From Pseudomonadota bacterium (GTDB lineage Bacteria > Pseudomonadota > Alphaproteobacteria > Rhizobiales > Devosiaceae), in the NCBI GenBank assembly GCA_023431205.1, contig JAEYXQ010000160.1, forward strand, positions 62,001-126,000: 64,000 nt of DNA, in the 5' to 3' direction. The translations under genes and the position numbers were made by a program. This document shows, piece after piece, positions 1-6,473 of this stretch (position 1 is its first letter; the number at the start of each line of letters is the position of its first letter). The notes under the pieces were generated by a model that saw only the letters and a program-made list of their open reading frames with translations, had not been told where the DNA came from and made no database searches.

Positions 1-75
1 CCCGGCTGGATCATCGCTGCTGGCCTGCTCGTGCTGGCGGCGGTCCTCGTCGCACTCTTCACCCCCATCTTCTAG
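1..75 (+). CDS. 3' end of an unknown protein with a C-terminal membrane segment (partial)
   Basis: The open frame runs in from the left edge and stops at TAG 73-75. The 24 visible residues are almost all hydrophobic (WIIAAGLLVLAAVLVALF), so the protein ends in one transmembrane helix with a very short tail. The stop lies inside the AGGAGG ribosome site of the next gene, so the two are probably cotranscribed. The protein may be part of a phage lysis or late module, such as an endolysin with a C-terminal anchor, but too little is visible to name it. Confidence 0.55.
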   Translation, partial: PGWIIAAGLLVLAAVLVALFTPIF

Positions 76-84
76 GAGGCCGCT

Positions 85-279
85 GTGGCCGAGTTCATCC
101 TTGCCTGCCTGGCCATAGCCGCCGGGCTGATCTGTGCTGCCCTGTCGCTGCTCTCTGCCGGCGCAAACCATATGGGCGGCGCCACCAATCCCTCCATGGT
201 GGACCACAAGCCCACCGTCATCTTCGCCGTCATCGCCCTTGCTGCCATCGGCGGCGGCATCTTCATGCTCGTCAACTGA
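85..279 (+). CDS. Small two-helix membrane protein, 64 aa, phage-like
   Basis: This 64-residue protein starts at GTG 85, chosen because a perfect AGGAGG (74-79) lies 5 nt upstream. It has two hydrophobic segments (residues about 4-26 and 44-62) joined by a short polar loop rich in Gly, Asn and His. That is the layout of many holin-like or phage accessory membrane proteins, but no family is recognised. It sits tightly between the 1-75 fragment and the gene at 293, which points to a single operon of small membrane proteins. Confidence 0.55.
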   Translation: MAEFILACLAIAAGLICAALSLLSAGANHMGGATNPSMVDHKPTVIFAVIALAAIGGGIFMLVN

Positions 280-292
280 AAGGACCAGCACC

Positions 293-658
293 ATGGGTTT
301 CCTCAACAACGTCGCCGTGCAGTGGCTCATCCGTCGCGTGCCAGAAGTGGCCGGCCTGGTCGTGTTCATCTCGTCCATCATCCAGGCCATCCCGCCCGAG
401 CACATGGCTACGATCATGGCCATTCTGGCAGGGCAGGGTGGTGGCCTCACCATCACCGCCGTGATCGGCCTCGGCCTGTGGGTCTATGCCCAGGTCATCA
501 GCTTCCGGAAGACCACTCAGCCCCAGGTGGTGCAGAAGGTAGCCGGCAAGACCGTCAGCACGCCTCTCGAGGAAGCGCCTGTGGCCAAGGAGCGCATCGA
601 GCAGGTTGTCCCGGCGCCCCGCCGGCGCACGCTGGCTGACATCCTGACGGGGCGGTGA
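293..658 (+). CDS. Membrane protein, 121 aa, phage-like
   Basis: The start is ATG 293 with AAAGGA upstream; an in-frame reading beginning at 134 would overlap the previous gene. Two hydrophobic segments (about residues 20-36 and 47-68) are followed by a charged, proline-rich cytoplasmic-type tail ending in a basic stretch (RRRTLADILTGR). The stop codon overlaps the ATG of the next gene by one base (TGATG at 656-660), so translation is probably coupled. No function is recognised. The context of consecutive small membrane proteins suggests a phage late or lysis region. Confidence 0.55.
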   Translation: MGFLNNVAVQWLIRRVPEVAGLVVFISSIIQAIPPEHMATIMAILAGQGGGLTITAVIGLGLWVYAQVISFRKTTQPQVVQKVAGKTVSTPLEEAPVAKERIEQVVPAPRRRTLADILTGR

Positions 659-1137
659 TGGACCGCCCGCCCTACGAGGGGCAGGCCATCTGGGTCCAGA
701 TATCGCACCGCTTCGGGCCACGCATGCCGGAGTGGTTCATGGCGGGCCACATGACGCTCTTTGGCGTGGCGCTGCTTGTCGCGCCGGGGCTGTTCCTGCA
801 GCCGACATGGTCCGGGTTCCGGGAGCTGTTCTCGTTCACTGGCTGGTCGACCGATGCCATTCAGTTCTGGATGGGCATTGCCATGCTGGCCTTTGGATTG
901 GCCCGCTTCGGTGGGCTGATCGTCAACGGCGCTCGCAAGCACGTCACCCCGCGCATCAGGCAAGTCTCGGCCGGCGTGGGGTGCCTGATCTGGTTCGGCA
1001 TAGTCTACGGCTTCGCTACCTCCGACGTGTTGAGCACATGGCTCGCCATCTACCCGCTGTTTGGGGTGAACGAGCTCGTGAATATCCACCGTGCCGCGCA
1101 CGACGAGGGAGAGACGCGGAATGGCCGAACTGGTTGA
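658..1137 (+). CDS. Multi-pass membrane protein, 159 aa, phage-like
   Basis: The start is ATG 658, overlapping the upstream TGA; GTG 655 is an alternative. The protein opens with a polar stretch (MDRPPYEGQAIWVQISHRFG) and then shows about four hydrophobic segments (near residues 30-47, 66-84, 103-120 and 124-138). It resembles unannotated membrane proteins found near the ends of prophage late operons in rhizobia, judged from general appearance and not from a search. Its 3' end overlaps the start of the next gene by 17 bases. Confidence 0.55.
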   Translation: MDRPPYEGQAIWVQISHRFGPRMPEWFMAGHMTLFGVALLVAPGLFLQPTWSGFRELFSFTGWSTDAIQFWMGIAMLAFGLARFGGLIVNGARKHVTPRIRQVSAGVGCLIWFGIVYGFATSDVLSTWLAIYPLFGVNELVNIHRAAHDEGETRNGRTG

Positions 1138-1495
1138 GCTGCTGCAGAACCTTCCCTTGCCGGCGCTGCTGGTGTTCGCGGCCGTTCTCGCCGCTGTCGT
1201 AGGAGTTCGCTTCCTCGGCGTGTGGCAGGGCATGAAGGCGCCGCCGTCAGGCGCTGCCGAGGGCGGAGGGGGACGCATCCTCGGCGCGGTGATCGACAGC
1301 AAGAAGGCCGACGAGATCATCGCCGCCCTGAACAAGGTGGCCGGGGAACTTGCCGACAGCAGCGACAGCCAGGTGGAGCTGGCGAATGCCATCCGCGCCA
1401 ACACGGCGTCTGTGGTGGCGGCTGGCGACGACATCACCAATGCACGGGTCGAGATTCGGGAGCTGACGCGGGAGATCGCCCGATCGGCGAAGTAG
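1121..1495 (+). CDS. Membrane-anchored coiled-coil protein, 124 aa, phage-like
   Basis: The chosen start is ATG 1121, preceded by GAGGGAGAG, although the frame is open from 1091. One N-terminal membrane segment (about residues 12-30) is followed by a glycine-rich linker and then a heptad-like helical domain (about residues 55-124, rich in Ala, Glu, Ile and Val). The topology is a single anchor with a soluble coiled coil, as in phage spanin-like or lysis accessory proteins, but no family is identified. It is the last gene of the plus-strand small-membrane-protein operon. Confidence 0.5.
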   Translation: MAELVELLQNLPLPALLVFAAVLAAVVGVRFLGVWQGMKAPPSGAAEGGGGRILGAVIDSKKADEIIAALNKVAGELADSSDSQVELANAIRANTASVVAAGDDITNARVEIRELTREIARSAK

Positions 1496-1527
1496 GCCGT
1501 CGGCTGCGGGAGCGGAAGTGAGGCGGT

Positions 1528-1770
1528 CTAGTCTGCAAGTGCCTTTAGCACGTCAGGAAACCTGACCACCTCAAGCACCTCGCCAGCGTTGTTGCATATT
1601 TCGATCTGCCCGTGATGGAGCGGGCGGCCGGCACGAAGATCCTCAGCCATAATCTCGCGCGCTGATCGGATTGCCTCGGCTCGTGCGGAAACCAATGCCG
1701 GCAATTCATGGCCGTCCGGGTCGTCGATGCGTGTACCATCCTCGAGGAGGTTGAGGAAAAACTTCGGCAT
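1528..1770 (-). CDS. DUF6894-type small protein, 80 aa
   Basis: The start is ATG 1770 (MPKFFLNLLEDG), with GGAG upstream on the minus strand. The pattern of an N-terminal P-x-F-F, then DPDG, then an A-rich helix with EIM, and a final beta strand with VVRF is that of the short DUF6894 proteins, which are abundant and multicopy in rhizobia. Their function is unknown. The gene is convergent with the small-membrane-protein operon, 32 bp away, and carries no signal peptide or membrane segment. Confidence 0.6.
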   Translation of the reverse strand: MPKFFLNLLEDGTRIDDPDGHELPALVSARAEAIRSAREIMAEDLRAGRPLHHGQIEICNNAGEVLEVVRFPDVLKALAD

Positions 1771-2056
1771 CAGTCCGGCTCCAAGTTCGGAGTCGGACTG
1801 TAACGCGATCAATGGCTTGGTCGGTTCGGAATAGTGCTCGATGTGAAAGACCGCCGCCAGCTGGGCAACGCTGACGACGGTCCTTCGGAGGTCACGAGCT
1901 GCGTACCAAATGGGCGTCAGATGGGAGTCGGGGAATTGGCTCCGCAGCCATCAGACAAGTCTCTCGGGTATGGGCCAGTTGCGGATGTGATCGGCAGTAA
2001 TCTTGTTCTCACTTCGTTCACGGTGGTAGCGCTGTCGCTCTCCAGGAGGAGAGTCG

Positions 2057-2524
2057 ATGTCCACGCTGCGGCAGATGCAGGAAGAAGGTTGGCGGATCAC
2101 GCTGCACTGCACGGCCGAAGCTGACCGGCGTTGCGCCCATAGCTGGACGCCATCATGGGACCAGTTGATCCAGTACCTGGGCGGCGATGCTGACCTAGCA
2201 GCGGATCGATCGGGGCTGGCGAGGTTCAGGTGCGAGCGCTGCGGCAGCCGTGGCGTCACAGTCATCGTCCACCCGCCAGATGACATCGAGCATCGCGCAT
2301 ATGGCGGGCACGCTAACGGCCGCACATCACTCACCTATGAGCAGTCTTTGGCTGCCGAGATGGAGCGCCGCCGTCAGATAAAGCTCTATGGCCTCAGGAG
2401 CAATGAGGAAGCTGCAGCGGAGAGCCGTGAGCGGCGTAAGCTGGAGCGGCGGGGAGAGAAGGTCGACACCGGCCTTATCGGTCCTATGAGCCCTTATCCA
2501 AGGGGCAGGGCGCCGAAGCGGTGA
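2057..2524 (+). CDS. Zinc-ribbon-like protein of unknown function, 155 aa
   Basis: The start is ATG 2057, fixed by a strong AGGAGGAG (2044-2051). Two cysteine pairs, C18/C26 and the CERCG pair C59/C62, could form one zinc ribbon in the first half. The second half (residues 90-140) is highly charged and probably helical (EMERRRQIKLYGL, then RERRKLERRG). Proteins of this sort occur in phages and rhizobial islands without an assigned role; nucleic-acid or protein binding is a guess. It ends inside a convergent small gene. Confidence 0.6.
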   Translation: MSTLRQMQEEGWRITLHCTAEADRRCAHSWTPSWDQLIQYLGGDADLAADRSGLARFRCERCGSRGVTVIVHPPDDIEHRAYGGHANGRTSLTYEQSLAAEMERRRQIKLYGLRSNEEAAAESRERRKLERRGEKVDTGLIGPMSPYPRGRAPKR

Positions 2525-2693
2525 TCTCGTCTAGCAGCGCCTGCGCTTCAGGGCCATCCATCCTGCCGATGATCGGCACCGGACCAAGTACCAGATGCTC
2601 GATGAACTGCTGTTTCTCCGCCGCGCGACGGCGCAGCAGATCGGTGACATAAGGCAGCAGCCGCGTTGAGGCTGTATCGGGAACCCGGCTCAT
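2484..2693 (-). CDS. Possible small protein, 69 aa
   Basis: This minus-strand frame overlaps the 3' end of the 2057-2524 gene by 41 bases in convergent orientation. ATG 2693 gives 69 residues; TTG 2729 would give 81. Neither has a convincing ribosome site. The product looks soluble and helical (LLRRRAAEKQQFIEHLV) with a regular amino-acid mix, which is why it is listed, but it could be a chance frame. Confidence 0.4.
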   Translation of the reverse strand: MSRVPDTASTRLLPYVTDLLRRRAAEKQQFIEHLVLGPVPIIGRMDGPEAQALLDEITASAPCPLDKGS

Positions 2694-2770
2694 ACAGCGA
2701 TTCAATGCACGCCGCCGTTCTGCCGGCAAGTTGTTCAGTGGACGACCTCAGCGCTCCCCATCTTATGCCA

Positions 2771-2802
2771 AATAAGAAGCCCCGGCGTTTGACCGGGGCT
2801 TC
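2771..2802 (-). terminator. Intrinsic terminator of the CsbD gene
   Basis: A perfect 10-bp stem (GAAGCCCCGG / CCGGGGCTTC, 2776-2802) with a 7-nt loop lies 20 bp past the CsbD stop. Read on the minus strand it is followed by TTATTT. Confidence 0.8.
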
Positions 2803-2822
2803 AATAGTGTTGCTGGCCAGAC

Positions 2823-3026
2823 TTACCAGGTCTGGCGGTTGTACCAGTCGTCGACGTCGCGGCGGACATCGTCCTTGGCTTTGCCGTAGCGCTCCTGAAT
2901 TTTGCCCTCGAGCTGCTCGCGGTTGCCGTTGATCTGGGTCAGATCGTCGTCAGTGAGCTTGCCCCACTGCTCCTTCACCTTGCCGGTGATCTGCTTCCAG
3001 TTACCTTCAACACGGTTCCAGTCCAT
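2823..3026 (-). CDS. CsbD family stress protein, 67 aa
   Basis: The start is ATG 3026 (MDWNRVEGNWKQITGKVKE). The N-terminal W-x-x-V-x-G-x-W-K-x-x-x-G-K-x-K-E-x-W-G-K-L signature and the later L-x-G-K-I-Q-E-R-Y-G-x-x-K-D mark the CsbD/YjbJ family, small hydrophilic proteins induced by general stress. The biochemical role is unknown. The gene stands alone, with its own terminator downstream and an EcfG-type promoter upstream at 3058-3083, so it is probably controlled by the general stress sigma factor. It lies inside the accessory segment. Confidence 0.9.
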   Translation of the reverse strand: MDWNRVEGNWKQITGKVKEQWGKLTDDDLTQINGNREQLEGKIQERYGKAKDDVRRDVDDWYNRQTW

Positions 3027-3057
3027 TGCTGTCTCCTCTCCATTGATGTGGAGGGTC

Positions 3058-3083
3058 AACGAGCGGGGTGGGAGGCCGGTTCC
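3058..3083 (-). promoter_or_regulatory. EcfG-type general stress promoter for CsbD
   Basis: On the minus strand GGAAC (3083-3079) is followed after exactly 17 nt by CGTT (3061-3058). This matches the GGAAC-N16/17-CGTT consensus of alphaproteobacterial EcfG sigma factors. The -10 element lies 31 bp upstream of the CsbD start codon. Confidence 0.75.
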
Positions 3084-3341
3084 TGTGCAAGCCCAAAGCC
3101 TCAAAGGGGCGGGATATTGTTCAGGGGCAGTACGCGCGAGGCGTTGAATCGATCGTGATGCGCGGAGCCAACGCCTTCCTTGACGAGGAGTCCGGCTTGA
3201 ATCATCATGGGGTTAGGCAGGGTACGTTGGAACTCCCTTCAGTTGGCTCAACCTACGGGCAGCCGGCAATCAGACTGCACAGCCGCAATTGGAGCGGCTT
3301 ACACGGCACCTGGTGGAACGAAGGCCAAGACCTGCCGCCCT
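3084..3341. other. Gap without a recognised gene between CsbD and the DUF3800 gene
   Basis: Apart from the EcfG-type promoter at its left edge nothing was recognised here. A plus-strand open frame crosses it but runs on through the DUF3800 gene on the other strand and has no ribosome site. Confidence 0.5.
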
Positions 3342-4184
3342 TCACTGCTGCCAGCGGTAACCATAAGCTTCGAAGATCGATCTGTGCTCCGCCGGGATGT
3401 TGTGGTCCCAAGGAAGCAGTTTCAGACCGGTGTTCTGCACCGCTCCATCGCGCGTGGCCATGATGGGGCGAAGGGCTAGCGCCGGCTCCTGCAACATGGG
3501 GAACGCGCCATCCTTGTGAACCGCGTTGTAGAACGAACTGACGATCACGTCTGCGATCTGGCACCCAGCAGTGTTTTTGGCGCTCACCTTCTCGAATAGC
3601 CAAGACCCCGCGACATAGGGGTGCACCGTACTCGCTTTCAGGTAAGTGGTGCCAGTCAATGCCTGCCCCCTCAGTTTGTCGAGGTACTCTGCTGTGTGTT
3701 CGTAACGAACGCCGCCTGTCTCGGCGATAACGATCTTCATCGGCCGGACTTCGCCGAACCGCTTCGTGCAAGACCTTGCAACAGCCTGCGTCACACGCTC
3801 CAGCAGCACGCGTAGGCAGAAGTTGTAGAAGACGTTTCTGCCACCGGCTCTCGCTGCCCTCTCATTGCGATAGCCCCGCATGTTCTGCTTGTGGGATAAG
3901 ACCACAAATGCCCTGATTGGAAGCTGCCCCACCGCCTTCGCAGCTGATAGGCGCCTCGACGCATCCAGGTTGGCGAAATGAAGCTGGACGACCTCGGGCG
4001 CGGCTCCAGCCGCCATCCTGATGTCCCTCACCCAATCCGCGATCTGATGCTCATTCGTGCGCGACACGACGTAACCACCCAGCGCGAACCACTCCGTAGA
4101 GCCATTGTCCGATACCTTGGTACCGACGTCCCCTGCCTCGTCGACATACAACACGTACTCGTAGGCAGGACGCTTTTCGGTCAT
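3342..4184 (-). CDS. DUF3800 domain protein, 280 aa
   Basis: The chosen start is ATG 4184, in a 4-bp ATGA overlap with the upstream gene; a 39-residue in-frame extension lies inside that gene. The family hallmarks are visible: an N-terminal beta strand ending in Y-V-D-E-A-G-D (residues 13-19) and a C-terminal Q-I-A-D (209-212). These acidic positions are the conserved core of DUF3800, thought to be an RNase H-like fold. Members are common in phages and defence-type islands, but no activity is established. It is the last gene of a minus-strand operon with a secreted nuclease and an 84-aa protein. Confidence 0.8.
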   Translation of the reverse strand: MTEKRPAYEYVLYVDEAGDVGTKVSDNGSTEWFALGGYVVSRTNEHQIADWVRDIRMAAGAAPEVVQLHFANLDASRRLSAAKAVGQLPIRAFVVLSHKQNMRGYRNERAARAGGRNVFYNFCLRVLLERVTQAVARSCTKRFGEVRPMKIVIAETGGVRYEHTAEYLDKLRGQALTGTTYLKASTVHPYVAGSWLFEKVSAKNTAGCQIADVIVSSFYNAVHKDGAFPMLQEPALALRPIMATRDGAVQNTGLKLLPWDHNIPAEHRSIFEAYGYRWQQ

Positions 4185-4435
4185 TCCATCTCCGGCACTT
4201 CGCCCTGCTGGAACAGAATTACCGGCTCGCCGAACTCGCCGTTCGCCAGGTCGGCAGAGCGCCACCAGGCAATCGCCCCAGCGTACTTCCCAGACGACCA
4301 TAGGATCTGCGCCTGCTGCCTAGCGGCGGATTCGGACTGCGCCTCGCGGGCCTCAAAGGCCGGTTGCAGTTCGCCTTCCTCGTCGCGGACAAAGGCCAGG
4401 TAGACGATGAGCTTGGTGGGTGTCGGCTCGGCCAT
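4181..4435 (-). CDS. Unknown protein, 84 aa, in the nuclease-DUF3800 operon
   Basis: The start is ATG 4435, 3 bp after the nuclease gene, and the stop overlaps the DUF3800 start by 4 bp, so the three genes form a tight operon. The product is acidic and soluble (LIVYLAFVRDEEGELQP, later an Ala/Gln-rich helix and WSSGKYAGAIAWWRSAD). It has no signal peptide, no cysteines and no recognised family. Because its codons are interlocked with both neighbours it is very probably translated. Confidence 0.65.
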   Translation of the reverse strand: MAEPTPTKLIVYLAFVRDEEGELQPAFEAREAQSESAARQQAQILWSSGKYAGAIAWWRSADLANGEFGEPVILFQQGEVPEME

Positions 4436-4438
4436 GCG

Positions 4439-4840
4439 TCAGCACCAGAACTCGTGACCGTCGGGCCAGCGCCTGGCCAAACCTTCACTGATCAGGATGT
4501 CACCAACATCGCGCCCGCCTATCCGGATGGTGGCAAGCATCCGGCCGTAGCGGTCCTGGCGGCCAGTCTCGACCGTGAACTGGTTTGAGTTCAGCAGCTC
4601 GAGCAGCCGGGCACTCGCGCGCTTTGCCAAAGCGACCTCCGCCCTGCCGCCGCAGATGTCGTTGTACGGCTCAGGGGTGTCATAGCTCTCCAGGCGGAGG
4701 TTCACACCGTTGAGCCAGATGGTGTCGCCGTCGACGACGCAGGTGTGCCGGTCGCGACCGCACATCTGGAATTGGGCAGCCGAAGCTGTTGTTGTCGAGA
4801 TGAGCGCGATCAGCACGGCGACTAGTACGGTCAGCCTCAT
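4439..4840 (-). CDS. Secreted thermonuclease-like (SNase fold) protein, 133 aa
   Basis: The start is ATG 4840, giving a clear signal peptide (MRLTVLVAVLIALISTTTASA, cleaved near residue 22). The mature part is a compact SNase-like domain: VDGDT at 37-41, LRLESYDTPEP at 48-58 and DRYGR at 96-100. By comparison with staphylococcal nuclease these supply D39, R49, D54, E57 and R100, so the catalytic set looks complete. Four cysteines remain after cleavage (27, 34, 63, 133), consistent with disulfides in the periplasm. It is the first gene of the operon with the 84-aa protein and DUF3800. Confidence 0.8.
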   Translation of the reverse strand: MRLTVLVAVLIALISTTTASAAQFQMCGRDRHTCVVDGDTIWLNGVNLRLESYDTPEPYNDICGGRAEVALAKRASARLLELLNSNQFTVETGRQDRYGRMLATIRIGGRDVGDILISEGLARRWPDGHEFWC

Positions 4841-4943
4841 TGTGTGTCCGAGATCCCCTGCCTGTGAATCGCGAGCATAACGGCGGGCCCGGTCTTGCCG
4901 CAATCCGAACCTCCGTGTTCCCGTGCCACTGGAGGAGGCGGAG

Positions 4944-5525
4944 ATGCGGCTTTCACATATCGCTCGAGGGGCATTGAGTGCCGAGCGGGCGCGCCGGTTG
5001 ATGGAACTCCGTGGCGTCACTCCCAATGGGCACCCATTGTGGACGCCGCCCGAGGTGGACCCGGTGGTGTCGATCTATCCCGATTATCGCTCCATCTTTC
5101 CTTTGCTGACCAGGCGCACCAAGCCAGCCGTATACAGCAAGGCCGGCAGGCTCGGCGTCACCCAGAGGCGGCCCTTGCCCTGGTCCGATAACGAGATCAT
5201 CCGTCTGCGCAAGGTCTACCCCGCCGGCTCCCGTGAAGAGATATTGACTGCCTTTCCAGGCCGCACGTACGCCGCGGTCGCCAAGGCGGCGAATGCCCGA
5301 GGCGTTCATCGGGAGAAGAAGCCGGTGGTGTCTACCGGTAACCGGCTACTTGATCAGGTTCTGGTTCGGGCCAAACTGCTGGGCTACACCCTTGCGGAAC
5401 TCGACAAGATTTCGCGGTCTCGGTCGTACTTCCGTCGGAGACGCTGGCGCACCAAGTTTGACGAGGTCGCACACTGCCGCGCCGCTCACGCGTTAGGAGG
5501 GACGCTAAGGGTGGCGTTCGCGTGA
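4944..5525 (+). CDS. Protein with two Myb/SANT-like repeats, 193 aa
   Basis: ATG 4944 is chosen because GGAGGAGG (4931-4938) lies 5 nt upstream; GTG 4923 is possible. Two repeats of about 40 residues are visible, W33-V72 and W80-V121. Both follow a W-(S/T)-x-x-E start, a Tyr-Pro in the middle, and an R-T then A-x-x-x-G-V end, as in Myb/SANT- or GcrA-like three-helix DNA-binding units. The C-terminal third is basic (SRSYFRRRRWRTKF). The stop overlaps the start of a similar gene (GTGA, 5522-5525), so the pair is cotranslated. DNA binding is inferred from the fold pattern only. Confidence 0.6.
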   Translation: MRLSHIARGALSAERARRLMELRGVTPNGHPLWTPPEVDPVVSIYPDYRSIFPLLTRRTKPAVYSKAGRLGVTQRRPLPWSDNEIIRLRKVYPAGSREEILTAFPGRTYAAVAKAANARGVHREKKPVVSTGNRLLDQVLVRAKLLGYTLAELDKISRSRSYFRRRRWRTKFDEVAHCRAAHALGGTLRVAFA

Positions 5526-6154
5526 GAATGAACCTGTACTCACCGGAAGAGATGGACCTAATCAGACGGCACTATCCCGACGTTAAGTTGCTGCTACGCA
5601 TCTTGCCGGGTCGCACAGCGGGAGGCCTGAAGGCGAAGGCGGGAGAGATGGGGTTGCGCTCACGAAGGCCGCCCATATGGACGCTCCGCGAAGAACGCCT
5701 TCTGAGGGAGCACTATCCGAACCGGGCGCGCCTCGAAAAGCTTTTCCCGAACCGTACATGGGACGCAATCACGACCAGGGCAGGGGATCTCGGTCTTACC
5801 CGCCGCAATCATCGGTGGACCCGATCTCGCGTGACCCTTCTAGCGAAGGGCACCGGTGTGATTCCCAACAAAGAACTCGCAAGCATATTGGGCGTGTCTT
5901 TGTCGATGGTGCGCAGCAAGCAATATGAGCTGGATCTCCGGCCGCGGCGCAAGCCGGCTGCCGCCCGAATACCAATGGTGCAAGACATCTTGGAACACGC
6001 TCGCGCAAATCAGGTGCCGATGAAGCCGCTTACAGCGAAGTTGGGCTGTAAGAACCTGGTACCATCGATGTGGCACGACACGTTTTCTTTGCGATCAGCC
6101 GTTGTTGTCGCTCTACACTTGGGCGGGGAGATCTACGTGGAGTGGAGGGACTGA
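5522..6154 (+). CDS. Protein with tandem Myb/SANT-like repeats, 210 aa
   Basis: GTG 5522 overlaps the previous stop by 4 bp; ATG 5528 is an equally good start (208 aa). Counting from ATG 5528, two clear repeats (Y4-L43 and W51-L90) and a third weaker one (W97-L137) follow the pattern seen in the upstream gene: an aromatic residue, E-E, H-Y-P, then L/F-P-(G/N)-R-T and a final (M/L)-G-L. The second repeat is the clearest (WTLREERLLREHYP, then FPNRTWDAITTRAGDLGL). It is probably a sequence-specific DNA-binding protein paired with its neighbour. It is the last gene before the tRNA-Cys boundary. Confidence 0.6.
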   Translation: MRMNLYSPEEMDLIRRHYPDVKLLLRILPGRTAGGLKAKAGEMGLRSRRPPIWTLREERLLREHYPNRARLEKLFPNRTWDAITTRAGDLGLTRRNHRWTRSRVTLLAKGTGVIPNKELASILGVSLSMVRSKQYELDLRPRRKPAAARIPMVQDILEHARANQVPMKPLTAKLGCKNLVPSMWHDTFSLRSAVVVALHLGGEIYVEWRD

Positions 6155-6168
6155 ACGCCACTAGGGGC

Positions 6169-6257
6169 ATGTTGCATCTCATGTCGCATGGATTCGCCGA
6201 GGTTGTGAAGAATTGCCCGGAAATGCTGGGAACTGCTGCGCAACATAAATGCGACAT
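6169..6257. repeat. Inverted pairs of GCRACAT heptamers beside tRNA-Cys
   Basis: ATGTTGC (6169-6175) and ATGTCGC (6181-6187) are followed by the same heptamers in the opposite orientation, GCAACAT (6240-6246) and GCGACAT (6251-6257). Spacing within the pairs is 12 and 11 bp. Such paired short repeats next to a tRNA 3' end recall the arm-type sites of tyrosine recombinases. No integrase is visible in the window, so the role is inferred. Confidence 0.4.
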
Positions 6258-6318
6258 AAAGAGGCCGGCGGAGCCGCTCTTCGCATTGTTAAGGGTTTGA
6301 TATTGATGGGAAATTGGC

Positions 6319-6392
6319 TGGAGGCCTCGTCCGGAATCGAACCGGAATACACGGATTTGCAATCCGCTGCGTAACCATTCCGCCACGAGGCC
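6319..6392 (-). tRNA. tRNA-Cys (GCA)
   Basis: A 74-nt cloverleaf reads on the minus strand from GGCCTCG (6392-6386) to CGAGGCC-T-CCA (6329-6319). The anticodon stem GCGGA/TCCGT encloses the loop TTGCAAA with anticodon GCA. CCA is encoded. Its 3' end faces the accessory segment to the left, which makes it a likely integration site. Confidence 0.93.
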
Positions 6393-6473
6393 TCTGGGCG
6401 CCTTCTCAACAGGTTGGTGCTGGGCTGTCAAGATTGCCCAGCAGGTCCGATCGCGAAGCGAGGTCGAAAGCTG

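Noticed and set aside
3068..3463. Open frame of 131 codons between CsbD and DUF3800
   Set aside because: It overlaps the DUF3800 3' end on the opposite strand and has no ribosome site or recognisable motif.
6070..6300. A 76-codon frame spanning the end of the Myb-like gene and the gap before tRNA-Cys
   Set aside because: It overlaps the Myb-like gene, has no ribosome site and runs through the paired heptamers.
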